This document shows, in pieces, positions 1-12,700 of a stretch of 64,000 bases of DNA. Position numbers and translations under genes: made by a program. The number at the start of each line of letters is the position of its first letter. The first letter of the stretch is position 1. This DNA is from Trichopria drosophilae (Eukaryota > Arthropoda > Insecta > Hymenoptera > Diapriidae): NCBI GenBank assembly GCA_030407085.1, contig CM059586.1:32227501-32291500 (forward strand), given 5' to 3'. The notes beneath the pieces were generated by a model. The model saw nothing but the letters and a program-made list of their open reading frames with translations, did no database searches and was not told the DNA's origin.

Positions 1-1820
1 ATATTGTAAATAAAAGGTACTATTTCAATTGCTTTTAATTCATATATATTTGATATATTATTCATATTTCAGATTGGTGGCTGTTGTTTTTGTATATTTG
101 ACTAATCTCCCCCGTACGGGATGGAAACTTAAATTCACCTTTCGGTTTTAAAACACAATTTTAGAAATGAATGTGCCTCAATTACGTTACCCCAAGAAGC
201 ATTTTTTCTTTGGTATATGTTATAATTTCTATGATTACACGAGGCATATTCTTGATGCTAATAGAGACAATACAGTTTGCAACTCATGGGAAGTCAATTT
301 TAATTAATCTCATCGGCAGATTTGAAGTCCTTATAATTTTTACTCTTTCACCTAAGAAATTTAAGGTTATCCTGCTGAAGGCTTTAGTAATCTACATAGT
401 ATAATACTATGTTTATTAATGTTTACTAAATAGCAGCAGTCTTCTCAGATTGGCGTAAACTTTCGTAGTAACCTTTATACATTATTAAAAATATAATACA
501 TTACATTTTTCGAGATGTGACTTAAAAAATTGGCTTCTTTTTGAAATACGTCGAGGTATCATATTTTTTTGTAATATTTCTGTTTGCTTAATATTCCAAT
601 CATAATTTCGGAAATTATACTAACATTTACCGGGTCTAACCCAATCCAGAAATTTATTTTGATTTGTGTTTGATCCCGTATGATGACTCGTATTCATCCT
701 TTAACAGTTATGCAACATAAGACATTACACACATTAGTTTTACCTTGCCAAAACTTAAATAAAAAAAGACTTATTTTCCGTAAAAAGATGAAGACAAAAA
801 CCACTGGCAAGTAGTAACGTCAGTTGGAGCTTTATTTATCAAGTCTTAAATTTGAGATAACCACTTTCCAAGTAATCCATTTTGTAAAAACGTCATCGTC
901 TGAAAATTTGAACGTGCTAACTGCCTACAAACGTACATCAACTTTTCTTTCCGGCACCGTATGAATAAGCCTGATGAAATGCAACTTTTTAAATTAAAAC
1001 AATAGGAAATCTTGTTTATTATACCTTTGGAATTTAAAAAAGTAAGTCAGCCGGACGACAGTCAGGTATTTTTGAAAAGCTCTAAGAAAAATCAAGGAAA
1101 ATATGATTGCAGAATGTCACCGAAGTCATCGAAACTTGCGAGTAGCATCGTGATTCATCGGTAAAAACTCTTGAGGATGTCATGCGTTTTAAAAAAAGAA
1201 TAACTGATTATAGCACTTTAAGTTCTAGTTCGTAAAGAGAAATGTCCCTTTAAATTGTATAACGATTAATAGATGTAAATCTTTAAATCCGATGCACAGA
1301 CCGTAGTGACGCAGTTAAGTATTAATAATTCTGCAATTTCAGATTATAATATGAAAAATTAAAGGAAAGTCTATTTATACGCATTTAAGAAAACTATGAA
1401 AAGTAAGCACCATTATTTTCAATTCGCAGCGGAAGAAGTTCGAAAGAACTAATTACAATGCGCTTCGCAGTTTGGGCCAAGGGGGCGCGTCGTCTATTAA
1501 TAACCGTACTAGAACTAGATTTAACGTCGCGACTTTGATATAAGATCCTCATTTTGGCTCGACATCGTTAGTCAGCGCTGTTTTCAGCTGTACCACCATA
1601 AACACAACAGTCTTACAAAATGAATTTCTGCCATTTAGGGTACTGATCTTCTGAAATTTATTTCCTGATAGAAGACATCTGATAATCTAAATTTTACATT
1701 ATTTGTATGCAATCCAATCAACGAAATATAATACTATTTATTTTTTCAAATTTGTCCCGATTTTTATTTCTTATTTTTTGTTTATCTTATTCTTTACATT
1801 AAAATAGTACGAGTATTAGT
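1..1820. other. No gene seen
   Basis: AT-rich, without long frames or clear repeats. The stretch 1430-1600 is a little GC-richer (GGGGGCGCGTCGTC) and otherwise unassigned. Confidence 0.5.
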
Positions 1821-1823
1821 GGT

Positions 1824-1910
1824 ACGGTCGTTGGGCATTAATAAACTTTTATTTACGTTTCGGCTATAATGTTGGCCCTCTTCAGAATTTATTGTCCAAC
1901 TGTCGACCGT
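1824..1910 (-). ncRNA. Hammerhead-ribozyme-like motif (Penelope-like element relic?)
   Basis: On the minus strand the core CTGAAGA (1885-1879) and GAAAC (1861-1857) are present. A minimal stem III (AC with GU, 1846-1845) comes before a possible cleavage U at 1844. Stem I is extended: ACGGTC and GTTGG on the 5' side pair with CCAAC and GACCGT on the 3' side, with AATAAA/TTATT-type pairing inside. Stem II is weak (GGC/GCC with an extra G). Hammerheads with very short stem III are known from Penelope-like elements and retrozymes. No coding relic is seen beside it. Confidence 0.5.
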
Positions 1911-2829
1911 AACACCAATACTCTTACTATTCTAATATAATCGCAAACGGTCATTTTTAAAATGTATCAGCATAACCATTTTAATTTATCTATTTCTTTC
2001 ATGAATTTTTCTCTACTAAAAATTGGTGTTGTTTAAAGTACATTTTACTAATATGGTAATTTCTTGTTAAATTAATTATGTGGACCGAAAACATTATACT
2101 ATGCATATCTTATACTGATAATATAACGTTTTCCCTGAAAGAAATTACTATATAAATTATCTGTATGGGCGGGTTCAGTACATGAAAATGGGTTCAGGAA
2201 AACCATTGAATCTCTGGCATTCAAAATTGAAAATGATAGTGGGAAACAAAATTGAATTTGTATGAATACTGTTAATAATTCTTACCACTTATTGGCATCC
2301 TGTTAATATTCGTTAAAAAACAAAAATGAATCAGAATTTTTAAAATTTTTCATAATGTTGTATCCATTATTTATTTTTTACCCGAAAGCTTTTTTATGCC
2401 TATATTCTCACATCAAAAACTGTTGTCAAAATTCTTGTGCATTATTTCAATTCAAAAACCAAAATTAGCAATATTAATGCTGATGAAAAATGAAATCTTA
2501 TTGTTTAGAAAACAACGCCGAATACAAACGAAAATTTTCCTAAATATTCAATTTAATAAGCTGGTGAGCTTCAATCATTTCAGATACTTCAGATATTCAG
2601 AACATAATGTGTTAGTGCCTGAAATTTGCAGTTATTGAACTGTTTGTATTTTAAAATTATAAGTGCCATTCCGTGCTGGTATGGGACACGATAAATGATA
2701 TATGATTTCTTCCTCGCAGTGAACACTGGATAGGTGCAAATAACACAGGCCAACAACATTTCTCACTGAAAAACAACCCCATACTTTTCGGAACATTTTT
2801 GTTACTCCAAATTCAAATCTGCCCACAGA
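1911..2829. other. No gene seen
   Basis: AT-rich DNA with only short incidental frames (for example 2396-2638 plus, 80 codons, low complexity). Confidence 0.5.
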
Positions 2830-3690
2830 ATTGTTTTATCACGTTAAGATTTTAAGATATTCTAACCTAAAGTTTTTGTGGCAGAACAAAATTTTTGTTC
2901 GTAATTTGGCAAAAAGGAGATTAATCTGCATTTATCAGCTTTAAAATGCTTTTTTATTCATTCCGATACAATTTTGTTTCATCCACTTATCGAAGTTTTT
3001 GTTCAGGCACAATGATTTTCATATATTTAGAAAATGCGTATTTGTATGAAAATAACTAACAAAATAAGACCGATTTTGTTACCTAGAATATGGTTCTATC
3101 ACGTCAAGAAACAGTGCGAAAAACAATGTTCTTGTTCATTTTTAGTAAGTTTTTGTGTTGGAACCAAATTTTTGTTTGCAATTTTTCAAAAACTAAATTG
3201 AAGCGTTATTCGTCCGCTTTGAAATGCTTTTTCAATCATTCCTATACGATTTTTTTTTTCATCGAGCTGTCCAAGTTTTTGTACAGGCACGATTATTACT
3301 TTCCTTTTTGAACTTTTAGGTTACGATATTGTGAAATCTTATGGTGGTACAGCAATTCTGCGACCACATTTAGATCCAGCACATCGACAACCTTCGGAAA
3401 TAAGTATACTCAGATTTATGATGAATGCACTTTAATCTGTTTTTTGCCCAATTGCGTAAAAAATTTTGTTCAGACACAAAAATTTAGTAAAAATGAACAC
3501 AAACGGCATTTTTGCGCTTTTTGATGAGGGTATCTCAGAATCTTGACGTTAGAGAACAATTCTGTCACCAGATTTGGATTCAGCGCATCGAAAACCTTTA
3601 GAAGAGTATAGTCCAGTTTCTGGGCATGGAGATAGGCCATACTGATATTAAAGAACTGAAATATAAGAGTCCCTTTTAATGAAAACAAAA
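2830..3690 (+). repeat. Diverged direct repeat array (~200-280 bp units)
   Basis: Related blocks recur at 2830-3050 and 3088-3312 (TATCACGT-AAGA, CAAATTTTTGTT, TTTTTGTNCAGGCAC). A further related part follows with CAATTCTG-GACC and CAGCACATCGACAACCTT at about 3353-3394, repeated at 3557-3598. Small open frames here are not convincing genes. Confidence 0.6.
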
Positions 3691-3861
3691 GTTATTAGAA
3701 TGTTAAAAATATAACCACCTAAATTTATATATAACTATCATCATGTAATATATATACGACAAATGTATGTCCATTTCTTTATACTTAACTTCAAACCCGT
3801 AAATAAGATATCAAGTTTCACGAAAATTCCTCAATTTGTGGAAAATTCCTCGGTCATATTA

Positions 3862-4093
3862 CAGTAGAGTCCCTGCATATTTGTCCGGTTCCGTCTCGTT
3901 GTATTTACATGTCGCCGCTCGCTTATTCCGCCACTTTACGATCTGGGGCATAAGGAAGGTCCTATTGTGACGTCACGAACATAACCTGACTGAGGGGAGT
4001 GGAAGAACCGACGATCCTCTTCTTTTAATAAATATATCGAGACGGGAGGGGAAGACGACGATCAGAATGGGTAAATATACAGGGACTCTACTG
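3862..4093. mobile_element. MITE with CAGTAGAGTCCCTG terminal inverted repeats
   Basis: 232 bp. The left end CAGTAGAGTCCCTGCATATT is matched at the right end by its complement with few changes over 25 bp. The left flank is TA and the right flank CA, so a TA duplication with one transition is likely. End sequence and TA target fit a pogo/Tc1-mariner-type non-autonomous element. The interior is GC-richer and non-coding. Confidence 0.8.
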
Positions 4094-4524
4094 CAGATCT
4101 GCCAATTCGAATTTATAAAAACTGGCTTCAGATTTCTTATTAGTGACCCCCAGAAACGTCTAACGTGCAGTTTATAACAAATTGGACTAAATTAAAAAAA
4201 TTCTTTGCCATTTTGAATTTGTCATTTTGAATTTTCGTCATAGATATTCTCAGTAAAAAAACATTCTGACATATGATTATATTTTTTGGGGGAAAGTATG
4301 GCGACCGGGACTATTCCGTAACCCATTCAAAATGACTAATCTTTGTTCAGAGAATCAGAATCCCACCTATTTTGCCATTTTTCATGGTGACATATCGCAA
4401 AACGGCTTTACTGGATTACCAGGCATAACAAGATAACACCATTTTTCTTAGTGTCGGGTAATTTGAGGAGCCCCAAAAACGGCCTTACTGACACTCGTCC
4501 ATCAACGTTTGTACAATATTTTGT

Positions 4525-4723
4525 TGACGGAGAACAAAGTCCCGAAAATCAACACACCAAAAGGCCAAAATTTTGATGTAGCATGGTTCCAGCGTGATTT
4601 TTATCACTATGTCCTTGATAATTTGACAAAAATAAAAAAGAAATTAAAATACCTTGGACTCACGCAAAATCAAAATTTTAGCCTTTCCGCGGGTTTTGAT
4701 TTTTAGAACTTTGTTCGCCGGCC
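4525..4723 (-). mobile_element. MITE family A copy 1 (8-bp TSD TATTTTGT)
   Basis: About 199 bp with long terminal inverted repeats related to GGCCGGGGAACAAAGTTCCG. It is flanked by perfect 8-bp duplications TATTTTGT at 4517-4524 and 4724-4731. It lies in the opposite orientation to the copies at 14388 and 42175. The 8-bp duplication suggests a hAT-, P- or Merlin-type transposase acting in trans; the ends do not let me choose. It contains no real coding sequence. Confidence 0.9.
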
Positions 4724-4929
4724 TATTTTGTGCCATTTGGTCCTGCCAACTCTTCTGTTCAGCCTATCGCTTATAAATAATATTCGAAATTGACACGTGT
4801 CACGAGTATCGGCTTTGAGGACTTTAGCGACATCCGCGGCTGCGGTCGCTAAAACGTTCATCTGTTAGAGTCTTTACACTGGCCACATCCGTCAATTGAA
4901 AATAAAAATTTCCACAGATAATAATGAAC

Positions 4930-5660
4930 GTCCATTTTTAAGGCTCCATCAGTTTCTCTTAGAGAGGATGTTCGGTTTTGTGCGATGCCGCATTTCGTAA
5001 GGAATTGTGCAAGCAAAGTTTCGGCTAATACAGGGTTTCCATCGCACGACAGTATTCAATTTGAAAATCGCGATTTCGAAATGGATCCCAATTGCACCCT
5101 GAACGTGCGAAAATTGTTGTCGTTCGAGCCGGAAGACGTCGTCCAAGTTCGATAAACCACGATACTTGGAGAGTGACGAAACAATGATGATGGAGGAAAG
5201 TCAGATGAAGAAAGTAAAGGGGAAAATTTGCAAAGGAGAAGGCGTGAACGGAGGAGTGGTAGGTGGAGCAGAATGAGAAGAAAGTGAGAAGCAGTGGGAA
5301 GGAAGTCAAGGAGAAGTCGACATGTCCTGCGTGACCCTTTTCAACTGTGCAAACAACCGATCGCCTCGGCGTTTTCTTCTCGGGGAAGGTATAATGGTGC
5401 AGGCCGCAAAAGAAGCGCTTCGATCCTGGGCGATGAAACGCGGATTTCGTGCTTTCGTGCACATTCCCCAAATGGCCAGATGCGCTAAGTAGGTCGCTTG
5501 GCCAAAAGAATCGCAATTCCTATCCGCTTCCTGTCAAGAAAATGGACCTCTCCGAGTCCACTTATTTTCGCTGGTCCTTTAAAAACATCCTTCCACAAAA
5601 CGCCGAAATTGTACCGTTCTTAACCGAGGCATTCTTCCCGATAAACGGCGCTTTGTGAAA
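4930..5660. other. GC-rich island, possible regulatory or exon sequence
   Basis: Clearly richer in G+C and CpG than its surroundings, with a purine-rich plus strand (GGAGGAAAG, GAAGGAAGTC). A 163-codon minus-strand frame (5025-5516) exists, but low stop frequency in GC-rich DNA makes this unremarkable and no domain is seen. It may be a promoter or first exon of an unseen gene. Confidence 0.35.
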
Positions 5661-6474
5661 TTATGGATTTTAAACCGTACTGACGAAATCTTCGGGTCTA
5701 ACCTCAAAATGAAGGGTTGGTCCCTTCAAATGACAGGAATTGCGCAAAACTGTCATTATGTTGGCCAACAATTGACTTTCGAAATTTCATGATAACTTCA
5801 TTTGTATTCAAAACTACCCTGTGGGACTTGAGTGGTTAATATGTGCTTCTTATTTATTGATGTAATTTGCGTATAAACATATTTAGCCTACATTTGATCA
5901 TTAATTTAATAAAAATATAAAGTTTTTATTGCACTGGTATCATCGTAGATGATAACTCTATCTTCTATATATAGATATGAAAGATTAGATAAAATTTTCT
6001 AATTTTTGTTTTCTATGACATCAAGTTCAATAGCTTCATTCACTGATGTTACCTAGTGGAATACTTTGTGAGTTTACTGAATATTCAATATTGGCATGAG
6101 AATGAAATAAATGGTCTAGACAACATTTAACAATCCTGTTATATTCCAGGAATATAACAACATTTCACGTGAAATTTTACTATTGGTGCATAATTATTTC
6201 CGTAAATAAGAACTGCGTTCTGTGTGGCTCTCTCGCATTGTGTATGTTGTTTGTGATTACCGACGGCGAAATATCTACATTTATATGTCAATAAGATAAT
6301 AAATGCAGTCTTGTATACGGTATAAATAGTAGTTAAGGGGGTCCTAAAGTATCCCGCCGGGAAGGTAGGAATTTACGCTAAAAAACAAAAATTAAAAATG
6401 GCTGAATCATTTTGTAAAAATTCAGATTCTGCAAAGGTGATTCTAATGGCTACAGACGGTATCCTACAAAATAC

Positions 6475-6572
6475 CAAAGAAATTAATTGAGAACTGACCG
6501 AGAATTTTCGGAAATAAATGTTTTTTATTTATTTCAGAAATTTCTGCGCCAGTTCACAATTAATGTCTTTTG
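6475..6572. repeat. Long imperfect hairpin 1 within the TTAA foldback
   Basis: Arms of about 45 bp, roughly 80% matched, meeting at GAAATAAAT / ATTTATTTC around a six-T loop. The arrangement resembles hairpin precursors of small RNAs as seen in MITEs, but nothing shows processing. Confidence 0.65.
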
Positions 6573-6588
6573 TATTTTCCAGGAAAGA

Positions 6589-6688
6589 AAGGCAAAGAAA
6601 TTAATTAGGAATTGAACGAGGATTGGAAATAGATGATTTTTATTTATTTCCAATAACTCTCTGTCAACTCTTAATTAACTTCTTTGGC
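6589..6688. repeat. Long imperfect hairpin 2 within the TTAA foldback
   Basis: A second copy of the same hairpin type immediately downstream; GGCAAAGAAATTAATT at the start is complemented by AATTAACTTCTTTGGC at the end. The two hairpins look like a tandem duplication of one unit. Confidence 0.65.
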
Positions 6689-7205
6689 AGTTGTTAATTA
6701 GCCTTATATAGTAATTAGAATCATCCCGAGATTACCTGAATTTAAAAAAAATTTTCAAACCATTTTTAATTTTCAATTTACAGCATCAACTCCTACCATA
6801 TCAGCAGAGTACTTTCGAAATATATTAAGCATTTGTTACAAAATTAAGGAATTCATAACGATGCAGGTGGCATGTTGGAATAGAGATTTCTTACCAAATA
6901 AAATATACCTATCTAATCAGTGATTATGTTAATAAAGCTTTGAAAATGATTAATTAATATTTTTTCATTATTTCTGGTGCATTCCTGTGATGTTTCACTT
7001 ATGTATCTGCAATGATTCCTCGTACATTCCTAGCTATATAGCAGGTAGTCAAACACCTTGGGACATATCTAGTTTCAGAAATATTCTAGATAAGTAACTG
7101 GAATGATAACAACATTTCTATTGTTATGTTCCAGAAATATAACTGGAATGCTGTTTGGGGGATGATGCGAGCATCACGATGGATCGGAAGGGAAATGATT
7201 GCGAT

Positions 7206-7470
7206 TGCTATTATTATTATTATTATTATTATTCACGTCTTTATTGGCAAATATAAAACCGACCATCTCTACAATAATACATACTTATAGCTACAAATAC
7301 ATATACCAAGAGGCGAGTTACAGCTGATGATGTTTTCCAAACTGACCTAACTTCACAACAAAAAATACAATGTTTACATACTCTAAGATCCCAAACGAAT
7401 ATGAAGAATTACTCTGAATAATATTAAGAGATGGTTGGTGACATTCCGAATCATCATGTATAATGATCAT
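7206..7470 (-). mobile_element. Probable 3' end of a LINE with (AAT)n tail
   Basis: On the minus strand a non-coding stretch ends GCCAATAAAGACGTG and then nine or so AAT units (7206-7234). An AATAAA followed within a few bases by a simple (AAT)n tail is typical of some insect LINE 3' ends. The inner boundary and the family are unknown. Confidence 0.4.
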
Positions 7471-9634
7471 TTTGATGCCTCATTTGTATCATCATAAACT
7501 GGTCTAATTATGAAATATCATCTTGTACGTGATACCATTATTGTCATTTATCATCCAACATTATTGGTACCATTCCTCATAATCATTCTATGTCATATGC
7601 GTTCTTATTACTTTAACCCACGACCGAAGGTTTGGACAAAGTATTGAATTTGATGGCGCAAAAATAATATCCAATAATTTTGTATGTAATATCAACGTTT
7701 CAGACCCTAGAGATTATTAAAAAAATGTTTAATTATTTTTCTGTGATATTGTACGCATGTCCGTTGGTCTGTGTGTACCACGTTTTGTACAAACGAAATC
7801 TCACGAATGAGTATCAGGCGTATCAACATATCGACCAGTAAATTGTTCATAAAAACATGTCAATAAATACTGACAAAATACAAGACCTTTTTTACGGTTG
7901 CATATTTCTTAGTAGCTGCAAAGAATGTCAATGAAGAAACGTTAGAAATAGTCGGAGTTTAGGTCTTCGTGCTCAATAGTTGTATAGTGCCAGAGAAAGG
8001 ATATAAGTCATTCGCACTATCAAACTCAGAGATCAAAACGTACCTCGGATTCATCTGTTGTATCATGCAATGTTTCTGTAAGGGTTCAGAAACTGGTCAA
8101 TAAGCTGGGTAGAATGGTCATCTGGTTGATCTCTGAAAAATCGGTCGAACAGAGGTTGCAAATTTAAAAAAAAATGCATGTCATAACACAGTTTACATAT
8201 GATTACACTGTAATTTAGTTCTACATCTATTTTTTCATCAATAAATACGTCAGATTTTAAACATATTCTCAGTCTAAAAAGATAAGATTGCGTTAATACT
8301 GAAAATACTAATGTTTTTTTTAAGCTTCGGTTTCCCCGTAGTCGGGTCGAAGTTTTGAAAATGTTAATGTTCAATTTTTAGATGTTTTCAGTACAAAGTA
8401 ATTGTTAATCATACTTATCGCCTACAACAATACTGATTTTCGCAGCCAGAAACATTTATCTTTGCTACAAAAGAAAATACAATTTGTTTAAACCTGGCAG
8501 TGAGCAAAAAAGTGTTACCTCTCTGATAATAAGCAGCGTTGAAGTTTCTGAACAAGCAACCCGCATGGAAATAGAATTCAATGAAAATATATGCGAGAAT
8601 ATTTATGGCATATAAGTCGCATATTGCATTTCGTTTTAATTTTACGTATAAAGTAATATAAACATAAAGAACGTTTGACACTATTGGTAAATAAAAATGA
8701 GACAAATTCTATTTCTGTGATCTGAACTTTTAGGCTAATGATGCAGTATTTTGCGAAGTTGTCATCAGAATTTAACATTTTTCCGTAGGTTGACTGACAA
8801 AACATTCACTAGGAAAAATAACATATATTACCATTAGCGGTATCGCTTTATTTTATACTACTCTAAGATAAAGAATGTTTTGGTAGTATACATTTGGGCA
8901 AACCGTATTAACTTTTAAATGTAATGATATTCTGCATATTGACCATTTATGTGTTGTTTTTATGCTTTTAAAATTATCAACCTACACCAATATACTCTAA
9001 GTTAATACTTATTTTGGTACCAAGGGCGTGAAATCAACTTTTACGCCCGAAGGTATTCAGCTTGCCCGAGAGGCGGCGAAGCTGTCGCGAGAAGTTTTCG
9101 ACATACTGTGGAAAATCCTTCTGTGTAATGCTCGAAGTAGGAAAATGCGATTTTACTCCTAACGAATAGGAGAATAAAGTCAGATTTTACAAAGATATAA
9201 TTTATATTTTTTATTCCAAATAAGTATGACGTATCATGAAAATGAAAAAAATGCCATAGTGTAGTAATTTTTGTATCAACATAATGCTTATAAGAGTAAA
9301 CAAAAATGAAATATACACTGTAACAACAATTGTCTTATTTCAAAGGATACGTGTCTTATTTTAAAATATTTTGGAATCTAAAACGTGATAAATATCTTCT
9401 TTGAAGACATTTTCATATCTTGGAAATTCCAAAATAATACACTTATTCGAATAAAACACATTTGCTGTAGTATAGGAGGCTGTTCAGTCGCTTTTCATGA
9501 AGTTATTTGATTCTTATAATTTCGACAATTTATTGATGGTATCTAATTCAAAAAATGATGAATTTTTAATCCAGTTAAGCAGTTACTTACAAACTTGGTG
9601 TCGATATTTTCTGAACGCACTTATTTAACGTAGT
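7471..9634. other. No gene seen
   Basis: Contains a 103-codon minus frame at 8063-8374 and overlapping frames at 8415-8805 that I cannot assign. A weak inverted end pair lies at 9275-9478 (TACACTGTAACAAC against TGCTGTAGTATA). Confidence 0.45.
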
Positions 9635-9719
9635 GGTTTACTTATTTTTACTGATTAAAAATTAGCAGATTTTAGGCCGATTAAAAGTATGGGCCTACCC
9701 GATTAAAAATAAGTAAACC
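9635..9719. repeat. 85-bp hairpin with perfect 16-bp arms
   Basis: GGTTTACTTATTTTTA (9635-9650) and its exact complement (9704-9719), with an inner AGGCC/GGCCT. Probably a short MITE. Confidence 0.75.
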
Positions 9720-12700
9720 TAGACGAAAAATCAATGTGCTGAGATAATATCAATATTGTGTTTTTAGTTAACAACGTATCTGAATCACAATTTTTTCAAA
9801 AGAATATTAATATTCAAGAACGGCAAAAACCGATGTTCGTTTCAATCACTTTTATTTTCAGTTTTAAGACGTTCTTGGTTTTCTTATAAAACATCGTAAG
9901 TGACTTTGTTAATTTTCTAACATCGTCTCCAATTATCTGCTTATTTAAATTTGTTTATTATAAATGTATGTACATGTAGATCTACAAGTACCCTTTTCAC
10001 ATAGTTTTTATCTGGCATTTTACATTGATTTCAATATTATAAAAAAATCTGCGTCCATTTTTTTATAATAAAATTATTTTATATTTCGCGTTTATTTTCA
10101 ATAGTTTCCGTAATTAATTCAATATGTAGTTGCATCCAATATGTGGATTTCTTTCTTTCAAAATTATTTTTGTTTGTACCTTTTTTGTTTATATGGCAGT
10201 ACTCTGCCTTTTCATACATATATCGATTATGCCGGCAAGTCAATAATCTAATTAAACTGTTAACAGTTGTGAATTTGGCATTAATAATGCTGTATGTAAT
10301 ATGTAAACTACTTTTAAATATTTGTCGATGCGGTTAATTGAATGATCATACCTTTTATGGAAATTCCGACAAAGTAGACAGATTTACGCCAATTGGAAAG
10401 TCGATGGATTAACCATATGCAACAGGTCCTATTCTTCCCTCTTGGTATTTCCCCTTAAGAACTACAAACATCAAAGCAATTTGGCTCAGTTGTTTCGAAC
10501 ACAATTACAGATGCAGATAACCACAAACTACCGTCTTAGGTAAACTCGAATTCTTCGTATAACGGAATTAATTTTTTCTCTAGTTAAGTACGTAATGAAG
10601 TATGTTTACAAAATACCTAATTAAATCAAACAAGTCTCGTAAACGTTTCTCATTTAAGCATCGCTTCCATTGCGAATTATTTACGCAGTAATTACCTTTG
10701 GCATTATAGTCTCCAAATTATGCAAATATTACATAAAAAGTAACAGTGACCTGACATAAATTTTACTCATCGCAAATCATGCCTCGCTAAAGTAATTGCA
10801 TGCCTGTCATCGCTAACCAACATTATAATCGCATATTTGCTTTACTTACAGGAAAGACGTCATAAATAATATTAACAATAGCATTTAAAAATTTAGACAT
10901 TATTATACATGATGTTTACATGCTTAAGTTGTTTGACATTAATGTTTATTTAATAATTTTGTTGAATTAAAAAGTAAAATTTATTTGAGTATAAATATTT
11001 GTAATTGGAGTCAAAACATATATTTATTTTTTAATAATCACAAATTTTTACCACATATAATTATAGAATTACAATTATAGTTTTCGTAAGTAAAATATAC
11101 TTCAATTATTTCGTTATAAGAATTAAGGTAATACGTGAATTTTGGGAATCTGGAACTGCCGTGTATTAAAATGAAGTACAATTTGAGATTGCTGACACTA
11201 ATTTCCTGTAAAATAAAAGAACAAAGAAATGCATTTTAATACAATCGACGCAGCGCAACATTAAATAAAAACAAATTTCATAATATGTATTTAAAATAAT
11301 TTTCAGTGAAATGCGTTATTATTCTGACATGCAGAATGTAATGAATGGATTGTATTCAATAAATAATAAATAAATAATAAACAATTAATTAAAACGACAA
11401 ATTTTGAAATATTATTTTATTATTAATGTTTTATCTTTTCGAGGGTGACAACGATTTACATTCAAAATTTTAGTTTTTAAAATTTCTTAGTTAATAAATT
11501 ATTGATATCTATAAATGGCTGATGCTACTTATTACAAGTTAATACGTATTTTAATACATTAATGGTGAAATTAAGATATTCATTTCCAGTGCTAAATTTA
11601 AAATTGTTATTAGTATTATCTAAAAAGAAACTAAAAATGTTACTTTTTCTTAATCTACATTCTAATTTTTACTTTAGACCTAAATTTAATATTTTTTAAT
11701 ATCGTATTTGCCGTATACGCAATGTAAATGTAAGTTTTAATTCTGTACCTACATATTTATTTCAACTTTAAGTTACAAGACTAGAGCTTAAATTGTAAGA
11801 AAATTCTGTAAAAATTCGTGCCTTGACTTTTCGTGAGCAGGATTAATCTTTTTAATAAATTGAGTTTTTTGTTGAATTTTTGAATGACTAAAAAACGTAC
11901 TCACAGGAGATCCCTTCGATAGTTACGACCTTCGTCGTTTACGGACCGTTATGCATTTTGGAACAGCCTTTAGATAATAGGTTCTTACTACGTTTCAAAG
12001 ACTTCAAAAGAATTGTAGGCTTTTTTACTGTTCTCACGAGGTTCTTAAAGATACCTTAAACTTCAAAGATTCAAATAACTTTTACTTCCCCATATGTAAA
12101 AGTATTTTTTATTACATTCTTTCGAATTCTTAAAACTTCACGCTCTTTCATGAATGTAGGCGTACGCCTATGATAGTTTCACACGTTTTTGTATTCCATA
12201 AATTATCCATGTCCTTATCTTTACTAGATCAAGGGTTTCGGTATTATTTCGTTTTTTAAACATTTTTTTTTATAATACATTGTATTTTCTCCAGGTTTTA
12301 AGAATTATTGTTTTAATCTAAGTTGTTCAATTCCCAACATATTTGAATAATTGATTACAATTCAAATAATAAATGTTAACAGAAATTATTAACCTCCTAT
12401 AATGTGATTGTTATTCTAATTTTCTTGTATAATATAATTTCAATATTTATAAAATTTCTTTGTTATTTTTCCAATTAAAAGAAATAAAATTCAATAAAAT
12501 ACATAAGTATTACATTTACAAAATAACGAAATAAAATGAAACGTCCAATTTTGAACTGAAATTAAATTTTCTAATTAATCTTTTGGTTGATATTGAAATG
12601 AAAAATAAAAGGATTAAACCGGAATTGTATTAAAAATTAATCTATTATAAAACAACATTATAAACACTCGTCTCAAGAATTATTTATATAACAGTACCTA

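Larger units (their letters stand above)
6337..6824. mobile_element. TTAA-bounded foldback element containing two long hairpins
   Basis: 488 bp between TTAA at 6333-6336 and 6825-6828. The outer arms pair over more than 100 bp each (AAGTATCCCGCC / GGTAGGAATT and counterparts; ATTAAAAATGG; GATTCTAAT). The centre consists of two adjacent hairpins of about 100 nt, 6475-6572 and 6589-6688, both built from AAAGAAATTAATT and GGAAATA-AT words. TTAA flanks suggest mobilisation by a piggyBac-like transposase. Confidence 0.7.
6135..7146. mobile_element. Possible ~1-kb TIR element hosting the TTAA foldback
   Basis: The left end CCTGTTATATTCCAGGAATA is matched in inverse at 7121-7146 (TATGTTCCAGAAATATAACTGG-like). 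The left end is itself a perfect palindrome (TGTTATATTCC about an A). The flanking duplication is unclear, so the boundaries are tentative. Confidence 0.35.

Noticed and set aside
5025..5516. 163-codon minus-strand frame
   Set aside because: Lies in a GC-rich island where stops are rare, has low-complexity Phe/His/Ser runs and no domain; overlapping frames on the plus strand are equally open.
8063..8374. 103-codon minus-strand frame, and a plus-strand EIKTYLGFICCI segment near 8025 faintly like a piggyBac transposase
   Set aside because: The similarity covers about a dozen residues and stops follow; too weak to call.
9275..9478. Possible MITE with TACACTGTAACAAC and TGCTGTAGTATA ends
   Set aside because: End similarity is poor and no duplication is visible.
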